DNA of 15,977 nucleotides. Source: an uncultured Chloroflexota bacterium. GTDB lineage: Bacteria; Chloroflexota; Dehalococcoidia; Lucifugimonadales; CAJWER01. Shown piece after piece: positions 6,736 to 13,824 of the stretch. The notes beneath the pieces are model-generated. The model had not been told where the DNA came from and ran no database searches. It saw only the letters and a program-made list of their open reading frames with translations. Both the position numbers and the translations under genes were made by a program. Position 1 is the stretch's first letter. Each line of letters begins with the position of its first letter. Where the stretch lies: NCBI GenBank assembly GCA_913030785.1, contig CAJWER010000044.1, forward strand, positions 1 to 15,977. Reading direction: 5' to 3'.

Positions 6736-8259
6736 ATGAAAATATACAGCTCAGTTCTGCTGGCGATAGCTTTCGTGGGCATGGCCGTGGGGACGGCCTA
6801 CGCCCACGGCTTCGGGGAGCGGTACGACCTGCCGGTCCCCCTTGACCTCTTTGTTGTCGGAGCGGCGGCCACCGTCGCCCTATCCTTCGTGATGATTGGC
6901 CTTTTTGTCCGTAGCGGGTCTGGCGGCATGAGGTATCCCCACTACAACCTGCTGCGAACCCCCTTACTGGGCGTCTTAATCTCGAGTCCTATCCTGCATT
7001 TTCTTGTCAGGCTCGCGTCCGTTGCCCTGTTCGGACTCGTTGTCGCCGCTGCGCTGTTTGGCACTGATCGGCCCCTTGAGAACCTGTCTCCGACCTTCGT
7101 ATGGGTTATCTGGTGGGTAGGGATGGGCTACGTGTCTGCCCTTCTGGGGAATTGGTGGAGATTATTGAACCCCTGGGCGATCGTTTACGACTGGCTTCAT
7201 GGGTTATTGGGGGGCGGTAGAGAGTCGGCGATGTTCACCTATCCGTCTCGATGGGATATGTGGCCCGCACTGCTGGCGTTTCTCGCATTCGCCTGGGCGG
7301 AAAACGCCTACCCAAGTGCCGCGAAGCCGTTCAACCTGGGCATGATGATTGTGCTCTACTCCATCGTCACCTGGGCCGGGATGGCGGCCTTTGGCAAACA
7401 AAGGTGGCTTGCGAGAGGCGAGGCATTTTCCGTTCTATTCGGATTTTTCTCGCGATTTTCGCCCACGGAAGTGAGGGTCGCGAATCGCCGCGTGTGCGGT
7501 TCTTGCGAATCCGATTGCCGTCTCGACGAGGAGTGTGTCGACTGCTACTCCTGCTTCGAGAGAGCCGCGAGAGTGGACCGGGAGTTGAACCTGCGGCCCT
7601 ATGGGGTCGGCCTGACGATTCCTAAGCGTGTGTCGCTTGCCACCGCAGGCTTCGTGGTGCTGGCCCTGGCAACAGTCACGTTCGATGGACTATCCGAGAC
7701 GCCTTTGTGGCTAGACTTCCAGAACCTTGTCTACTCACCAATTTCGACGTTTGGAGGCAACACGACGGCTGCCGTCAACACGCTGGGGCTGCTGTTGGTG
7801 CCTCTGGTCTTCCTGGTGGTGTACTTGGGATTCTCGTGGGGAGTCGGGCGGCTCTCCGGCACGCCGGCGTCTGTTCAGGAGGTGGCCCGGACCTTCGTGT
7901 TCTCGCTCGTGCCGATAGCCCTCGCGTACAACATGGCCCACTTCATCTCGCTGCTGGTCATCCAGGGTCAGTTCATCATACCCCTGGCATCGGACCCGTT
8001 TGGGCAGGGCTGGGATCTATTGGGGACCGCTGCCTACCGGCTGAACCTGACCATAATCAACGCGAAATTCGTGTGGTACCTGTCGGTGGGCGCCATCGTT
8101 CTGGGCCACATCGTGTCGGTGTTCGTGGCCCACGTCATATCCGTGGCAGAAGTACCGGATAGGAAGAGGGCGTTGCGGGGCCAGTACCCAATGCTGGTCC
8201 TGATGGTGATATACACCGCCAGCAGCCTCTGGATCATCGCCCAGCCCATCGTCGACTAA
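6736..8259 (+). CDS. Polytopic membrane protein with six-cysteine loop
   Basis: A 507-residue inner-membrane protein. A signal-like segment ends 'GTAYA' and is followed by 'HGFGERYDLPVPLDL', so cleavage would expose His24 as the mature N-terminus. About ten further hydrophobic segments follow. Between them, at C254-C273, is a hydrophilic loop with the pattern CX2CX3CX5CX2CX2C in an acidic setting. Conserved-looking aromatic and His residues ('LGNWWRLLNPWAIVYDWLHG', 'YNMAHFISLLVIQG', 'GHIVSVFVAHVISV') lie in or near the membrane. Relatives of this protein are, to my recollection, sometimes labelled fenitrothion hydrolase; I would not rely on that name for function. AGGGG six bases before the ATG supports the start. 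As last gene of the operon it is the probable core of the metal/redox system. Confidence 0.85.
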   Translation: MKIYSSVLLAIAFVGMAVGTAYAHGFGERYDLPVPLDLFVVGAAATVALSFVMIGLFVRSGSGGMRYPHYNLLRTPLLGVLISSPILHFLVRLASVALFGLVVAAALFGTDRPLENLSPTFVWVIWWVGMGYVSALLGNWWRLLNPWAIVYDWLHGLLGGGRESAMFTYPSRWDMWPALLAFLAFAWAENAYPSAAKPFNLGMMIVLYSIVTWAGMAAFGKQRWLARGEAFSVLFGFFSRFSPTEVRVANRRVCGSCESDCRLDEECVDCYSCFERAARVDRELNLRPYGVGLTIPKRVSLATAGFVVLALATVTFDGLSETPLWLDFQNLVYSPISTFGGNTTAAVNTLGLLLVPLVFLVVYLGFSWGVGRLSGTPASVQEVARTFVFSLVPIALAYNMAHFISLLVIQGQFIIPLASDPFGQGWDLLGTAAYRLNLTIINAKFVWYLSVGAIVLGHIVSVFVAHVISVAEVPDRKRALRGQYPMLVLMVIYTASSLWIIAQPIVD

Positions 8260-8275
8260 GGCACGGGAGGGAGGC

Positions 8276-9034
8276 CTAACCCTTTAGGGCGTCTCGCAGC
8301 GCCCCGATTTGGGCTGTGTCGAGGCCGATGATCTCAAGGTACGGTAGCACGCCTCCGTAGTTGTCATCCAGGTGCTGGAGAGTCTTGATCATGCCCTCGG
8401 GAGGGCAGAACTCGGCCTGGTACAGCTGCCACGTTGCCAGGGGCGTTTCACCGTTCTCTGCCGCGCTGTCTAGGTTACGCTGATGCAGATAACGGCCCGT
8501 TAGCCCGTAGTCCTCCGCGATCGTCTCTCGGGAAACGCCGGCTATGTCCAGGAGAAGTGCACTGATGACCCCCGTGCGGTCCTTGCCGCCAGCGCAATGG
8601 TAGATGGCCACGCCGGTGTCGGGTTCGGCCAGCGTACTTAGCACCCCGCCTACCTGGTCCTGCCTGTGGTCGAGCCATGAGGTGTACGCGCGCTGAATCT
8701 TGTCGGAAGGCACGCCGGTGAAGACATCCTGGGAGCTTGCGGTCCGCTCGTCCCCGATGATGTTGTGCCAAACGTACCGTGCTCGATCAGAGTTGGCGAA
8801 TACGTTGGGGGTCGCCTCCGTCTCCCAGGTGGTCCGCAGGTCGACAACGGTACGGACGCCGTAGTCGATCAGGGCATCCTGATCGGCGGCTGACAGGTCG
8901 TGCATGTTGTCTGAGCGCAGGAATACCTTCCAGCGGGTCGTACCACCGTCTTCGGTAGAGTAGCCGCCGATGTCTCTCGTGTTGTACGTCCTCTCCAGGC
9001 CGAGGTGACGTCCGGGAATGATGTTTTCTGCCAT
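8276..9034 (-). CDS. Tyrosine-protein phosphatase family protein
   Basis: A 252-residue cytoplasmic phosphatase of the bacterial Tyr_phosphatase3/DSP-like group. The P-loop HCAGGKDRTG gives the nucleophile C147 and phosphate-binding R153 (HCX5R). The family N-terminal motif 'NTRDIGGYSTEDGGTTRW' and 'VFLRSDNMHDLSAADQDAL' are clear, as is 'GVRTVVDLRT'. Members can dephosphorylate phosphotyrosine, phosphoserine or phosphoinositides; the substrate here is unknown. ATG 9034 was chosen over an in-frame start at 9124 because AGAGG stands seven bases upstream and the conserved domain begins at once; the extra 30 residues are low-complexity. It is convergent with the membrane operon, 16 bases away, and divergent from the aldo/keto reductase. 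Confidence 0.9.
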   Translation of the reverse strand: MAENIIPGRHLGLERTYNTRDIGGYSTEDGGTTRWKVFLRSDNMHDLSAADQDALIDYGVRTVVDLRTTWETEATPNVFANSDRARYVWHNIIGDERTASSQDVFTGVPSDKIQRAYTSWLDHRQDQVGGVLSTLAEPDTGVAIYHCAGGKDRTGVISALLLDIAGVSRETIAEDYGLTGRYLHQRNLDSAAENGETPLATWQLYQAEFCPPEGMIKTLQHLDDNYGGVLPYLEIIGLDTAQIGALRDALKG

Positions 9035-9186
9035 CAATGTGCCTCTTTCCGTGAGTCTGGATGCGGCTGCGATTGTAGCATATGGGCGTTTGGATGCCGC
9101 CCCACACGCTAGACGCGGTGCCACTTCTCGGATACCCTTTTGGATGATCGTCTGGAAGCTGTTAATTATATGGAATGGAGACTGGC

Positions 9187-10194
9187 ATGACCGATACCTT
9201 GGAACGAAGGCCGCTGGGACGGACGGGCCGAACCATTCCGGTGCTGGCCCTGGGGTGCGTGACGTTTGGTCGGGAAATCGGTGAGGAAGACTCCTATCGT
9301 GTGATGGACTACGCTATCGAGAAGGGGCTCAACTTCTTTGACACCGCCGAGGGCTACGGGGGAGGCAACTCTCGCACCCTTCGCCGGGATAGCCTGGGCA
9401 TCGACGACGAGCGTGAGAAGACCGGCGAGATGCACTCATCAGAGATGGTCGTCGGTCGATGGCTGAAAAAGACCGGAGTCCGAAACGACATCACTCTTAT
9501 GACCAAATTCAACTCCGGTGGCACCGCCGAGAATGTCCATCGGGCTCTTAGAGATAGCCTGGAGCGCCTCGGCACCGATCATGTGGATATCTACAAGCTG
9601 CACAGACCCTACCCGGAAACTCCGATGGACGAGACGTTGGGCGCCCTTGCGGAAGAGGTTTCGGCGGGCCGAGCAGAGGTCATCGGTTGCAGTCAACACT
9701 CTGGGGGCCAGCTTCGGGAGGCACTAGAAATCAGCCGGACCCACGGGTATCCGCGGTTCGAGATTGCGCAGCCTGGATACAACCTGGGCATGCGCAACGA
9801 CGAAAAGGACATGTTGCCCCTGTGCATCAAGGAGGGCCTGGCCGTTACACCCTTCAGCCCCCTGGGCGCCGGCTTCTTCACCGGAAAGTACACACCGAAC
9901 AGGGCCGATGTGCCCAAGGGGACGCGCTTCGACATCATGCCGCAGCACATCAACATCTACTTCAACGACCGCAACTTCCGGATCGTGGACAGGCTGCGGA
10001 GCAAGGCCACTGAACTGGGTGTGCCGATGACACGCCTAGCCATGGCCTGGACGATATCCAATCCGGCGATTACAACCATTCTGGTGGGTGCACGCGAACC
10101 TGCCCACATCGACAACGCCCTCGAAGCCTATAAAATGGGCATGGACGAGGATCTGCGAGCCGAAATGTCGGCCTGGGGCGACGACGTCGATTAG
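9187..10194 (+). CDS. Aldo/keto reductase
   Basis: A 335-residue NADPH-dependent TIM-barrel oxidoreductase of the AKR superfamily. Seen in order: 'RRPLGRTGRTIPVLALGC', 'NFFDTAEGYGGG' with catalytic Asp and Tyr, 'ITLMTKFN' with the Lys, 'DIYKLHRPYPETPMDE' with the His, 'EVIGCSQHSG', 'PFSPLGAGFFTGKYTP' and the cofactor-binding end 'TTILVGAREPAHIDNALEA'. An insertion of about 20 residues between the catalytic Tyr and the 'SSEMVVGRWLKK' helix makes that loop longer than usual. GGAG (9177-9180) lies six bases before ATG 9187; an ATG at 9175 overlaps this site and is less likely. A weak AT-rich -10-like sequence is present near 9163-9171. Substrate cannot be predicted. Confidence 0.93.
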   Translation: MTDTLERRPLGRTGRTIPVLALGCVTFGREIGEEDSYRVMDYAIEKGLNFFDTAEGYGGGNSRTLRRDSLGIDDEREKTGEMHSSEMVVGRWLKKTGVRNDITLMTKFNSGGTAENVHRALRDSLERLGTDHVDIYKLHRPYPETPMDETLGALAEEVSAGRAEVIGCSQHSGGQLREALEISRTHGYPRFEIAQPGYNLGMRNDEKDMLPLCIKEGLAVTPFSPLGAGFFTGKYTPNRADVPKGTRFDIMPQHINIYFNDRNFRIVDRLRSKATELGVPMTRLAMAWTISNPAITTILVGAREPAHIDNALEAYKMGMDEDLRAEMSAWGDDVD

Positions 10195-10359
10195 GGTGGA
10201 GCAGCCCCTTTCATGCAGGTATGGCAGGGTCATTCGAATAGGCATAGCTCTAATACGCGGAGAGTGAAGGCGTCCCTCAAGACGATTCACAGGTGGTTGA
10301 GCAGGGGGTGTGCATAGGGGTCGCAAGTCAATGTAGAAATGACAGAAAAGGGGGGAAAG

Positions 10360-10791
10360 ATGCCGAAGTACATATTCACCGAGGATGAATGGCTGGACTG
10401 GTCCGACGAGTACACCTCGGCGACGCTGGTTGGACTCGATGGTGAGCACTACGACCAGTTAAATCACGTGTCGTTGAAGAATCCACCGGCGGGGATAGAG
10501 ACCTACGACCGGTTCATCGGAGTCAACACGTTTGCACCGGGTGGCGTGTACGAAAGCCATCCACATGAGACATCGATGTTCTACTACGTGCTCAAAGGTA
10601 CGGCAAAGATGCGCGTCGGCGATGAGGAGCGGATAGTCGGAAAAGGGGCCTGGGTCTTCACCCCGGCCGGTCTCCCCCATTACACTGAGAATGTTGGAGA
10701 CGACGATATGGCCTACATTCTGTTTGGGGGCAATCCCAAGGATCCTGACTCAAAGGCGCACACCGCAGTGGCCCCTCGACGGCCGGCCTGA
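10360..10791 (+). CDS. Single-domain cupin protein
   Basis: A 143-residue small beta-barrel protein of the cupin_2 type. Motif 1 'GGVYESHPHETSMFYYVLKG' has the two His but lacks the usual Glu, with Met/Phe in its place. Motif 2 'GAWVFTPAGLPHYTEN' has the third His. A three-His metal site is therefore expected. Such proteins act as isomerases, dioxygenases or ligand binders; the substrate is unknown. GGGGGG four bases upstream (10350-10355) supports ATG 10360; an in-frame ATG at 10339 without a clear ribosome site would add seven residues. It may be transcribed with the aldo/keto reductase 165 bases upstream, or separately. Confidence 0.88.
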   Translation: MPKYIFTEDEWLDWSDEYTSATLVGLDGEHYDQLNHVSLKNPPAGIETYDRFIGVNTFAPGGVYESHPHETSMFYYVLKGTAKMRVGDEERIVGKGAWVFTPAGLPHYTENVGDDDMAYILFGGNPKDPDSKAHTAVAPRRPA

Positions 10792-10812
10792 GCCTAGCCG
10801 TACAACACCACA

Positions 10813-10857
10813 CCGTCGCTGCCCGTCCGGGTCAGCCTGCTGCCGGGAAGGGCACGG
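10813..10857 (+). terminator. Imperfect GC-rich hairpin after the cupin gene
   Basis: CCGT, GCCC and CCGG (10813-10830) pair with CCGG, GGGC and ACGG (10843-10857), leaving internal loops. It lies 22 bases after the cupin stop but has no T-run, so termination here is doubtful. Confidence 0.22.
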
Positions 10858-10881
10858 CGGAGTGAGCCGAAGCTGAAAAGG

Positions 10882-11089
10882 CTAGTTGGTATCGACCAGG
10901 TACGGATTTCCTGCGAGCCTGGCTAGTTCGTGGGTTCTCTCCAGGAATCGGTCCCCGACCGGGGTAATCCTGTAGAAACGGTCCTCGACGTTGGGATTAA
11001 CGAGCTCCTCCAACATGCCGGTATAGACCAGCTTGTCTAGAAGGGCAATCGTCTCGCCATCGCCTTGTACCCGAGTTCAGATCATCCAT
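10882..11089 (-). pseudogene. Short winged-helix-like gene, frameshifted
   Basis: On the minus strand, ATG 11089 has a good ribosome site AAGGGAG (11096-11102) six bases upstream and starts 'MDDLNSGT'. The frame is then lost, but the neighbouring frame carries 'GDGETIALLDKLVYTGMLEE' and then 'NPNVEDRFYRITPVGDRFLERTHEL', ending at TAG 10884-10882. The second block looks like the recognition helix plus beta-wing of a winged-helix regulator ('RFYRITPVGDRFLER' is the wing). A shift near 11065-11075 would join them into about 68 residues, too short for a full MarR/PadR protein. It could be a decayed regulator or a small gene with a sequencing error. Confidence 0.45.
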
Positions 11090-11092
11090 AGC

Positions 11093-11403
11093 AGTCTCCC
11101 TTGAGTAGATGACTTTGAGGGTACTGCGCAGGTGCGAGTCTGAGGTGTGAGCCCGGGTTGAGTCCGGGGTGAAGGCGGGTTGAGTTTCCACAACACGTTG
11201 TTGAACTCAGATTCGGCAGGGGTGTCAGGGAGGGTGGGAGTATCAGGGGCAGTGGTCGCATGCGCCCCACCCGGTGTCGGGGCGACCACTGCTCCATGGG
11301 AGAAGCTTCCAAACACAGCGTACATGAGAGGCGGTGGGGTCCGCATTCGTAGAAGCCTGCTGAGTCCCCTAGGGGCCACGTAGGGGAACCCAAGGAAACT
11401 ACC
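11093..11403. other. Gene-less stretch with inverted repeats upstream of the SRAP gene
   Basis: About 310 bases with no convincing gene. Open frames exist on both strands (for example 11180-11383 plus) but show no recognisable protein and biased composition. It holds the 11-bp inverted repeat at 11249-11292 and the palindrome CCCCTAGGGG at 11366-11375, which is followed by a second TAGGGG at 11381. The ribosome site AAGGA for the next gene is at its end. Confidence 0.5.
11249..11292. repeat. 11-bp perfect inverted repeat with 22-base loop
   Basis: GCAGTGGTCGC (11249-11259) and GCGACCACTGC (11282-11292) are exact reverse complements; pairing extends three more positions outward with one G-U. 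The loop is itself GC-rich and offers an alternative pairing (CGCCCC with GGGGCG). There is no T-run, so it is not a normal terminator. An operator, RNA hairpin or a degenerate mobile-element end are all possible. Confidence 0.7.
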
Positions 11404-12120
11404 ATGTGTGGAAGATTTGGTCTGCCACAGGATCATGAGGTGATGAAGCGAGCCTTCGGTGTCAGCGCCGACCTCGAATCCGGCATTGACTGGGCTGGGC
11501 TGATGCCGCGCTACAACGTCGCACCGACCGATCAGGTGCCAGTCGTTCTTGAGAAGAATGGCGACCGCATGGCGGGTGCAGTACGCTGGGGCATCATGCC
11601 GCCTCACACTGCATCAATGAGGGGTCGGACCGCGCTGGGATCGAATGGCAAGTCTATTAACACTCCGATCAATGCGCGTGCAGAGACCGTACAATCCAAT
11701 GGCATGTTCAGGCAATCGTTCGAAAAGCGGCGCTGCATTATCCCCGCCGGTGGGTTCTATGAATGGAAGCGAGAATGGGATTCGAAGGTGCCGTACTGGA
11801 TCGATTTGAAGGATGGTTCGTGGATGGGGCTCGCTGGACTGTACACGTGGTGGAAATCTCCGGAAGGGCAGTGGGTGCCGTCTTGCACAATCATCACCAC
11901 GTCCCCCAATAGCTTCATGGAGCCCATTCACGACCGAATGCCCGTGATTCTTACTCCGGGTTCTTACGACCTCTGGCTGGCGCCTGACGTAACGGACAAG
12001 TCCGAGCTCAAGGAGGTCCTAGTTCCTTACCCGGCTGCCGAGATGCAGGCTCGTCAGGTCTCGTCGCTGGTCAACTCGTCAGCCAATGACGGACCGGAGC
12101 TTCTGGATGTCGTCCAGTAG
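11404..12120 (+). CDS. SRAP-family abasic-site crosslinking protein (YedK/HMCES type)
   Basis: SRAP proteins form a thiazolidine link between their N-terminal cysteine and abasic sites in single-stranded DNA, shielding the lesion. The 238-residue protein starts MCGRF, so Met removal leaves Cys2 exposed, which fixes the start. The family residues are visible: N90 in 'NARAET', E120 in 'PAGGFYEWK' and H176 in 'IHDRMP', matching N75, E105 and H160 of E. coli YedK. Also seen are 'RYNVAPT' and 'RWGIMPP'. AAGGA lies eight bases upstream. It is a single gene, convergent with the MFS exporter 20 bases away. Its spacer upstream contains strong inverted repeats, which might reflect stress control, but no known LexA box was seen. 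Confidence 0.95.
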   Translation: MCGRFGLPQDHEVMKRAFGVSADLESGIDWAGLMPRYNVAPTDQVPVVLEKNGDRMAGAVRWGIMPPHTASMRGRTALGSNGKSINTPINARAETVQSNGMFRQSFEKRRCIIPAGGFYEWKREWDSKVPYWIDLKDGSWMGLAGLYTWWKSPEGQWVPSCTIITTSPNSFMEPIHDRMPVILTPGSYDLWLAPDVTDKSELKEVLVPYPAAEMQARQVSSLVNSSANDGPELLDVVQ

Positions 12121-12139
12121 AGTGATGGCTCGTCCTAGC

Positions 12140-13552
12140 CTAGTCCACTTGTGTTATTGATGGGTAGAATACGACTATGAGGACTGCGGTGGCGACGCAG
12201 GCAGCCCCGAAGAACATCTGCGCCATTTGAGGGCCTATACCCGCCGCAAGGAAGCCAGCCACGGCTCCGCCAAACATTGCTGTCGCCCGGTCAAGGCTCA
12301 GCAGTCCCAGTATTCGACCCCTCATGTCCTCGGGTGCTGAGTCCAGGATCGTTGCATTGACGATAGGGATCAGCCAGGACTGGCCGAGTCCAAGTACCAC
12401 CACCGCCGCGAAGACTACGAAAACAGAATCCACGTAGCTTGTTGCTCCCACGACTACCAGCAGCAAGCCCACCAAGGCTAGAGTTCCTGCCGCGATCAAG
12501 CCTCGCATCTTCCTGGGGTTGAATACGGCGAGAGCTAAAGAGCCTACTACACCCCCGGCGCCCATCGCCGCCATCAGGTATCCGAAACCGGAGTTGCCGA
12601 TATCTAGGACCTGCAACGCCAGTAGGGGCGCGAACACGAATATGAACGCGGTGCCGAAGGTGAAGTAGCCTCCTGCGACCATCATTATCCCTCGGATGCT
12701 TGGGGTACTCCAGGCGAAGCGGAACCCTTCGGCCAGGTCGCCTAGCATGCTGTTGACTCCCCTGTACCCCTTTCGGACGTGGTCGGGTACTTGGAGCCGC
12801 CATGTGAAGAATATGGCCGCTACGTAGATGGCCGCCACGGCGACGAATGCAGCCTCGATGCCGCCGAAGGCGATGAGGAGCCCGGCGCCGCCAGCGCCAA
12901 ATATGCGCATGACCTGCATGCTTCCCGAGCTAAGGGCCATTGCGTTGGTTACCAGGTGTTTCGGGACAATCGAGGGCACCATAGCTCTGCGCGCAGGCTG
13001 GTCGAAAGCCTGTGTCGCCCCCCGGAGGAAGGTGAACAGGTAGACGTGCCACAGTACGATCCAGTCCAGCACGAGTGCGACGGCGAAAATGATAGCCAAC
13101 AGAAGCACGATCAGCTTGGTGGTGATCAATACCGTGCGCCGGTTGAAGGAGTCCGCGACAACGCCGGCAACGAGTCCTAGTCCAAATGAAGGCACAGTCC
13201 TGACAGCGATCACCAGCCCGAGGTGTACTGCAGATCCGGTTAGAGCAAGGACCAGGAGGGGCCTTGCGACCATGTCCACCCACAGAGCGCCGGCGTGGGC
13301 GATCTGTCCCAGCCAGAGGTAGGTGAAGTCGCGGTACGCCAGGGAAGCGAAGATCGAGCCGTACCGCTGGGAGCGCTCTTGTGGTTGTGCGGAACCGGGG
13401 GCCAATTGAACGGGCGGAGTATCAGGGTGTTCTTTCAGGCAGGCTCTTTCCGGCCAACACGGACCCACCACCTGGCTCGTCCGTCCGGTCCTGTCTCCAT
13501 GTGTCTGTGCCGTCCCAATCCTACACCTTGGGACGATACTTGTCCGACCCAT
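12140..13552 (-). CDS. MFS transporter, EntS/MFS_3-like exporter
   Basis: A polytopic major-facilitator protein (470 residues from the ATG at 13552) with about twelve membrane segments. The first transmembrane domain begins with 'SLAYRDFTYLWLGQIAHAGALW', typical of the EntS/MFS_3 exporter group, and the cytoplasmic loop 2-3 motif A is 'AGVVADSFNRRTVL'. 'LRGATQAFDQPARRAMVPSIV' and 'PEDMRGRILGLLSLDRAT' are further family signatures. Substrates in this group include siderophores, drugs and dyes; none can be chosen here. The first 64 residues are hydrophilic, rich in Pro/Arg and unlike the family, and the ribosome site before 13552 is weak, so the real start may be a later GTG or TTG. It stands alone, facing the SRAP gene. 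Confidence 0.9.
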   Translation of the reverse strand: MGRTSIVPRCRIGTAQTHGDRTGRTSQVVGPCWPERACLKEHPDTPPVQLAPGSAQPQERSQRYGSIFASLAYRDFTYLWLGQIAHAGALWVDMVARPLLVLALTGSAVHLGLVIAVRTVPSFGLGLVAGVVADSFNRRTVLITTKLIVLLLAIIFAVALVLDWIVLWHVYLFTFLRGATQAFDQPARRAMVPSIVPKHLVTNAMALSSGSMQVMRIFGAGGAGLLIAFGGIEAAFVAVAAIYVAAIFFTWRLQVPDHVRKGYRGVNSMLGDLAEGFRFAWSTPSIRGIMMVAGGYFTFGTAFIFVFAPLLALQVLDIGNSGFGYLMAAMGAGGVVGSLALAVFNPRKMRGLIAAGTLALVGLLLVVVGATSYVDSVFVVFAAVVVLGLGQSWLIPIVNATILDSAPEDMRGRILGLLSLDRATAMFGGAVAGFLAAGIGPQMAQMFFGAACVATAVLIVVFYPSITQVD

Positions 13553-13812
13553 GAGTTGCCAGATCGCTGACGCCTTGGTGGGATGTGCCTTTACGGGATG
13601 TTAGGATAGGAATTGTCGTTTTCACAGAGGCTTTGCATATACATGGCACATGCTGGGATCAAAGTCACAGGACCGCTGCAAACAAAACAGCAGATATACG
13701 AAGACGATTGTGTTACTGATCTAAATGTGAATGAGGCGTTGGCATTACCTACTTGCCGTCGAGCGCGCACGAGGCCTACGAAATCATGCCCTACTCCACC
13801 TGGTTCGCGCTT
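13553..13812. other. Intergenic region between MFS and lipoprotein genes
   Basis: About 260 bases between two divergent genes. The centre (13610-13720) is AT-rich, as for promoter DNA. A 67-codon plus-strand frame from 13613 has no recognisable content. I see no clear -10/-35 pair or hairpin. Confidence 0.4.
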
Positions 13813-13824
13813 GTGAAGAAAAAA

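Noticed and set aside
8260..8275. Possible terminator between convergent genes (TAACCCTTTAGGG)
   Set aside because: The dyad is only four or five bases and has no T-run.
11077..11607. Minus-strand open frame of 176 codons over the SRAP start
   Set aside because: It overlaps the secure SRAP gene and its promoter, has no recognisable domain and biased composition.
13613..13816. Small plus-strand open frame of 67 codons
   Set aside because: No ribosome site, no recognisable content, and it runs into the lipoprotein start in another frame.
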